A stretch of 12,870 nt of DNA from an uncultured Oscillospiraceae bacterium. Its GTDB lineage: Bacteria > Bacillota > Clostridia > Oscillospirales > Oscillospiraceae. Where the stretch lies: contig CALWWS010000098.1 of the NCBI GenBank assembly GCA_944385305.1, forward strand, positions 1 through 12,870, in the 5' to 3' direction. The notes beneath the pieces were generated by a model. The model was not told the DNA's origin. It worked only from the letters and a program-made list of their open reading frames with translations, and searched no databases. The position numbers and the translations under genes were made by a program. This document shows, in pieces, positions 8,183 to 12,870 of the stretch; positions within the stretch are counted from its first letter, which is position 1; the number at the start of each line of letters is the position of its first letter.

Positions 8183-9307
8183 ATGCCCGCCTATCTGGAT
8201 AACGCCGCCACCACCCGGGTCTGCCCCCAGGCCGCCCGGGCCGCCCTGGAGGCCCTGTCCGGCGGCTTCGGCAACCCCTCCTCGGGCCACGCCGCGGGGC
8301 AGGCCGCCGCCGCCCGGCTGGAGGAAGACAGAGCTGTCGTGGCCCGCGCCCTGGGCTGCCGCCCGGAGGAGCTGACCTTCACCTCCTGCGGTACCGAGGG
8401 GGACAACTGGTGTGTCCGGGCGGCGGCAGAGCAGGGCAAGCGCCGGGGCAGACACATCATTACCACCGCCATTGAGCACGCCGCTGTGCTGGAGCCGGTC
8501 AAGGCCCTGGCCGCCCAGGGCTGGGAGGTCACTTATCTGAAGCCGGACAAGACCGGCCATATCTCCGCCGCCCAGGCCGCCGCCGCTCTGCGGCCCGACA
8601 CGGTGTTGGTGTCGGTAATGCTGGGGCACCACGAGCTGGGCACCATTCAGCCCGTGGGGGAGATCGCCCGGGCCGTCAAAGCGGCAGGAAGCCCCGCCCT
8701 GATTCACACCGACGCGGTGCAGGGCTTTTTGAAGGTGCCCTTTACCCCCGCGGAGCTGGGCGTGGATCTGCTCACCGTCAGCGGCCACAAAATTGGGGCT
8801 CCCAAGGGTATCGGCGCCCAGTACATCCGCGCTGGCCTGCGCCTGCCTCCCCTGATCCTGGGGGGCGGGCAGGAGCGCGCCCTGCGCTCGGGCACAGAGC
8901 CCACCGCTCAGAGCGCCGCCCTGGCGGCGGCCTGCGGGGCCTGGTCGCCGGAACACACCGCCCGGCTGGAGGCCCTGAAGCAGTACGCCCTGGAGATTTT
9001 GCCCTCCGTGCCCGGCCTGGAGATCCTCAGCGCCGGGGACGCCCCCCACATTCTCTCTGTATCCCTGCCCGGCTACCCCAGCGAGATGCTGGTACGGGAT
9101 CTCTCCGACCGGCAGGTCTACGTCTCCTCCGGCTCCGCCTGCCACCGGGGCAGGCCCAGCCACGTGCTCTCCGCCCTGGGCCTGCCCAAGCGCACCCTGA
9201 CCGGGGCCCTGCGCGTCTCCTTCTCTCCGGAAAATACCCCCGCCGATGTGGACGCCCTGCGGGACGGTCTGCTGGAAATTACAAAGACCCGCATCTGCAT
9301 GAAATAG
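8183..9307 (+). CDS. Cysteine desulfurase, NifS/IscS-like (class V aminotransferase fold)
   Basis: This family uses PLP to remove sulfur from cysteine as an enzyme-bound persulfide, giving alanine and supplying sulfur for Fe-S clusters, thiolated tRNA or cofactors. The 374-residue protein starts AYLDNAATTRV. Key residues seen are His in TTAIEHAAV (PLP-stacking His of the family), HTDAVQG, the Schiff-base Lys203 in SGHKIGAPKGIG (8789-8791), GGGQERALRSGTEP, and the persulfide Cys320 in SSGSACHRGRPSHVL (9140-9142). Two conserved motifs are altered: the usual NNEIGTIQ is HHELGTIQ (His149-His150), and the usual TSGGTE or TSGATE is TSCGTE. No IscU-like scaffold, ThiI or regulator lies beside it. 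Its own promoter and terminator make it a single-gene unit, so its sulfur acceptor cannot be told from context. The short Cys-loop resembles clostridial NifS-like proteins, so I assign no firm gene symbol. Confidence 0.9.
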   Translation: MPAYLDNAATTRVCPQAARAALEALSGGFGNPSSGHAAGQAAAARLEEDRAVVARALGCRPEELTFTSCGTEGDNWCVRAAAEQGKRRGRHIITTAIEHAAVLEPVKALAAQGWEVTYLKPDKTGHISAAQAAAALRPDTVLVSVMLGHHELGTIQPVGEIARAVKAAGSPALIHTDAVQGFLKVPFTPAELGVDLLTVSGHKIGAPKGIGAQYIRAGLRLPPLILGGGQERALRSGTEPTAQSAALAAACGAWSPEHTARLEALKQYALEILPSVPGLEILSAGDAPHILSVSLPGYPSEMLVRDLSDRQVYVSSGSACHRGRPSHVLSALGLPKRTLTGALRVSFSPENTPADVDALRDGLLEITKTRICMK

Positions 9308-9326
9308 CCTTTATTTTAGCATTCCC

Positions 9327-9361
9327 GCCCGCCCTCTGCTTTGCATAGGGCGGGCTTTTTT
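9327..9361 (+). terminator. Intrinsic terminator after the cysteine desulfurase gene
   Basis: GCCCGCCCT (9327-9335) pairs with AGGGCGGGC (9347-9355). Inside, after one mismatch, TGC (9337-9339) pairs with GCA (9343-9345) around a TTT loop. Six T residues follow (9356-9361). It separates this unit from the heat-shock operon. Confidence 0.92.
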
Positions 9362-9389
9362 CGTTCATATTTAATTTACATCCCACCTA

Positions 9390-9418
9390 TTGACTTTTCC
9401 AGGGGACGGTGGTACATT
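9390..9418 (+). promoter_or_regulatory. Promoter of the hrcA-grpE-dnaK operon
   Basis: TTGACT (9390-9395) and TACATT (9413-9418) are 17 bp apart, a vegetative-sigma promoter. An AT-rich stretch (about 9363-9383) lies upstream and could act as an UP element. The CIRCE operator begins five bases after the -10 box, so the start of transcription should fall within the operator. Confidence 0.8.
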
Positions 9419-9422
9419 ATCT

Positions 9423-9449
9423 TTAGCACTCCAGAAGGACGAGTGCTAA
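9423..9449 (+). promoter_or_regulatory. CIRCE operator (HrcA binding site)
   Basis: TTAGCACTC, nine bases, then GAGTGCTAA: a perfect match to the CIRCE consensus with the standard N9 spacing. One more flanking T/A pair extends the symmetry. In Firmicutes, HrcA binds here and represses the operon until heat stress draws GroEL away from HrcA. It overlaps the expected transcription start and lies just upstream of hrcA, the usual autoregulated layout. It is the only CIRCE seen in the window. Confidence 0.98.
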
Positions 9450-9453
9450 ATCC

Positions 9454-9461
9454 AAAGGAGG
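9454..9461 (+). promoter_or_regulatory. Ribosome binding site deciding the hrcA start
   Basis: AAAGGAGG is close to ideal. The ATG at 9462 abuts it and cannot be used with it; the ATG at 9471 sits nine bases away, so hrcA is started there. Confidence 0.85.
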
Positions 9462-9470
9462 ATGGCCGGA

Positions 9471-10523
9471 ATGAATTTATCAGAGCGCAAAAAGCGGATT
9501 CTCCGCGCCATCATCGAAAGCTATATTGAGACGGCGGAGCCGGTGGGCTCCAAGGCCATTGCCGACTGCATCGGTATGGAGGTCTCCTCGGCCACCATCC
9601 GCAACGACATGGCGGATCTGGAGGCCATGGGCCTGCTGGAGAAGCCCCACACCTCCGCCGGGCGGATTCCCTCCTCCAAGGGCTACCGGCTGTACGTCAA
9701 CGAGCTGATGGAGGAACACAAGCTCTCCCTTCAGGAGACCCAGCGCATCAACCAGGCCCTGCACCTGAAGATGCAGGAGCTGGACAGGGTACTGGACCAG
9801 GCCGGCCGGGTGGTCTCCCAGCTGACCAACTACCCCTCCTTCTCCCTCTCCTCGGGTATGGAGCGGGTCACCGTCCGGCGGTTTGACCTGCTGATGGTGG
9901 AGCTCAACGCCTTTATCATTGTAGTGATGACCGACACCAACGTGGTGCGCAACCGGCTCATCCGGCTGCCCTCGGATCTCACCCAGGCCCAGCTGCAGAT
10001 GCTCAACACTCTGCTCAACACCACCTTCACGGGGTTGACTCTGGAGGAGATTACCCCTGAGCTGATGCGGGTGGCCCAGCACGCCGCCGGGGAGGCCTAC
10101 GGGCTGATCAGCCTGGTGGTCTCCTTTGCCATTGAGGTGCTGGAGAGTCTGGAGCACCGCACGGTGCGCACCGCGGGCCTGGCCCATCTGCTGGAGCTGC
10201 CCGAGTACCGCAGCCTGGAGCGGGCCCAGCCCCTTTTGAGCTACCTCTCCGAGGAGAACGACGCCGCCCGCTTCCCGGTACCCAAGGACGACCCCATGCG
10301 CATTCTCATCGGCCCGGAGAACGTGGCCGACGCCCTGAAGGACACCAGCGTGGTCATGGCCAGCTATGACATCGGCGAGGGCATGCGGGGGGTCATCGGC
10401 GTGGTGGGCCCCACCCGGATGGATTACGCCAAGATTACCGCCCGGCTGTCCTACCTGGCAGAGGGGCTGTCTAAGCTCTTCGGCCAGGGTCAGCTGCCCG
10501 GCGGCAAGGACGAGGAAACGTAA
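9471..10523 (+). CDS. hrcA: Heat-inducible transcription repressor HrcA
   Basis: HrcA is the class I heat-shock repressor that binds CIRCE as a dimer and needs GroEL to stay active. From ATG 9471 it has 350 residues, normal for the family. The N-terminal winged helix-turn-helix is clear: LSERKKRILRAIIESYI, PVGSKAIADCIGMEVSSATI, then RNDMADLEAMGLLEKPHTSA and GRIPSSKGYRLYV (about residues 3-77). The middle and C-terminal parts include the GAF-like dimerisation region and the ending IGVVGPTRMDYAKITARLSY, typical of HrcA. The perfect CIRCE just upstream means that it represses its own operon. grpE follows after 19 bp. The next ATG upstream (9462) would add only Met-Ala-Gly and conflicts with the ribosome binding site. 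Function is very secure. Confidence 0.97.
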   Translation: MNLSERKKRILRAIIESYIETAEPVGSKAIADCIGMEVSSATIRNDMADLEAMGLLEKPHTSAGRIPSSKGYRLYVNELMEEHKLSLQETQRINQALHLKMQELDRVLDQAGRVVSQLTNYPSFSLSSGMERVTVRRFDLLMVELNAFIIVVMTDTNVVRNRLIRLPSDLTQAQLQMLNTLLNTTFTGLTLEEITPELMRVAQHAAGEAYGLISLVVSFAIEVLESLEHRTVRTAGLAHLLELPEYRSLERAQPLLSYLSEENDAARFPVPKDDPMRILIGPENVADALKDTSVVMASYDIGEGMRGVIGVVGPTRMDYAKITARLSYLAEGLSKLFGQGQLPGGKDEET

Positions 10524-10542
10524 TAGGAGGGATTCCTTTCAT

Positions 10543-11103
10543 ATGAGTAAGCAGAATCAGAACGAACCCGCCCTGGAGGAAGAGTTGGAGGAACAGCAGC
10601 CCCAGCAGGCGGAGCAGCCCGCTTCGGAAGAAGAGCAGGCAGCCACCCAGCCCGACCCCATTTTGGAGGAGCTGGAGGCGCTGAAAAACAGTCTGGCCGA
10701 CCAGGAGGACAAATTCCTGCGCCTGGCCGCCGAGTACGACAACTACCGCCGCCGCAGCCAGAAGGAAAAGGAGAGCATCTGGGCGGACGCCAAGGCGGAC
10801 ACCGCCCTGGCCTTCCTGCCGGTGTACGACAACCTGGAGCGGGCGGTGAAGCAGCAGACCAGCGATGAGGCCTATGCCAAGGGCGTAGAGATGACCATGA
10901 CCCAGCTCAAGGAAGTCCTCACCAAGCTGGGCATTGAGGAGATCCCCGCTCTGGGCGAGACCTTTGACCCCAACCTGCACAATGCGGTGATGCATGTGGA
11001 GGAGGAGGGGGCCGGGGAGAACACCATTGTGGAGGTCTTCCAGACTGGCTTTAAGGCGGGAGACAAGGTTATCCGCTTTGCCATGGTCAAGGTAGCCAAC
11101 TAG
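10543..11103 (+). CDS. grpE: GrpE, nucleotide exchange factor of DnaK
   Basis: GrpE dimers open the DnaK nucleotide site so that ADP leaves, driving the chaperone cycle in the cytoplasm. The product has 186 residues. Residues 8-50 are low-complexity and very rich in Glu and Gln, probably disordered. Residues about 50-100 form the long paired helix, with the conserved DKFLRLAAEYDNYRRR and FLPVYDNLERAV. The C-terminal beta domain carries the GrpE signature starting FDPNLHNAVMHV at residue 141 and ending GFKAGDKVIRFAMVKV. The start is the ATG after AGGAGG (10525-10530); spacing is a little long at 12 bases. The frame stays open further upstream inside hrcA, but that part is not GrpE-like. dnaK follows after 67 bp, in the usual order. 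Confidence 0.97.
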   Translation: MSKQNQNEPALEEELEEQQPQQAEQPASEEEQAATQPDPILEELEALKNSLADQEDKFLRLAAEYDNYRRRSQKEKESIWADAKADTALAFLPVYDNLERAVKQQTSDEAYAKGVEMTMTQLKEVLTKLGIEEIPALGETFDPNLHNAVMHVEEEGAGENTIVEVFQTGFKAGDKVIRFAMVKVAN

Positions 11104-11170
11104 CGCCCCCCGCGCGGGCATCTATTCTCTGTTAAATCATATACTGTTCAAATATAGGAGGAACTGAATT

Positions 11171-12870
<1,700 letters not shown>

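Noticed and set aside
8003..9163. A 386-codon minus-strand open frame opposite the cysteine desulfurase
   Set aside because: It crosses the glgP terminator and the desulfurase promoter, has no domain, and lies opposite a clear enzyme gene.
9341..9529. 62-codon plus-strand open frame between the desulfurase terminator and hrcA
   Set aside because: It starts inside the terminator hairpin and crosses the promoter, CIRCE and the hrcA start; no coding signal.
10366..10542. N-terminal extension of GrpE into hrcA
   Set aside because: The frame is open only because of GC bias. Its translation is not GrpE-like, and AGGAGG with ATG 10543 gives a normal GrpE.

Overview
The window is about 12.9 kb of GC-rich DNA (by eye above 60% G+C). 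Every gene reads left to right. Three things point to a high-GC member of the Firmicutes/Clostridia, most like gut Oscillospiraceae of the Flavonifractor/Lawsonibacter/Intestinimonas kind: a GlgC/GlgD pair, a DnaK without the N-terminal insertion found in Gram-negative DnaK, and an hrcA-grpE-dnaK operon under a perfect CIRCE element. The family-level assignment is inference from protein style, not a database result.

Region 1 (1-8042) is a glycogen locus: glgB (5' end missing), glgC, glgD, glgA and glgP. GlgC makes ADP-glucose, with GlgD as a catalytically dead partner subunit. GlgA extends the alpha-1,4 chain, GlgB adds alpha-1,6 branches, and GlgP releases glucose-1-phosphate. glgB to glgA are tightly spaced (gaps of 29 and 21 bp, and an ATGA overlap between glgC and glgD), as expected for one transcript. 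glgP follows a 90-bp gap that holds a near-consensus promoter, inverted repeats and a strong hairpin, so degradation can be transcribed separately from synthesis. A strong intrinsic terminator closes the locus.

Region 2 (about 8110-9361) is a single-gene unit: a consensus-like promoter, a NifS/IscS-type cysteine desulfurase gene, and an intrinsic terminator. The enzyme keeps its catalytic Lys, Cys and His but has unusual residues at otherwise conserved cofactor-site motifs.

Region 3 (9390-12870) is the class I heat-shock operon: promoter, CIRCE operator at the expected transcription start, hrcA (repressor), grpE (nucleotide exchange factor) and dnaK, which runs off the right edge after 566 codons.

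No mobile element, CRISPR array, tRNA, rRNA or clear sign of gene transfer was seen. This is core-genome content. The least explained items are the glgA-glgP regulatory gap and the altered cofactor motifs of the cysteine desulfurase. I found nothing I would call a new biological system.
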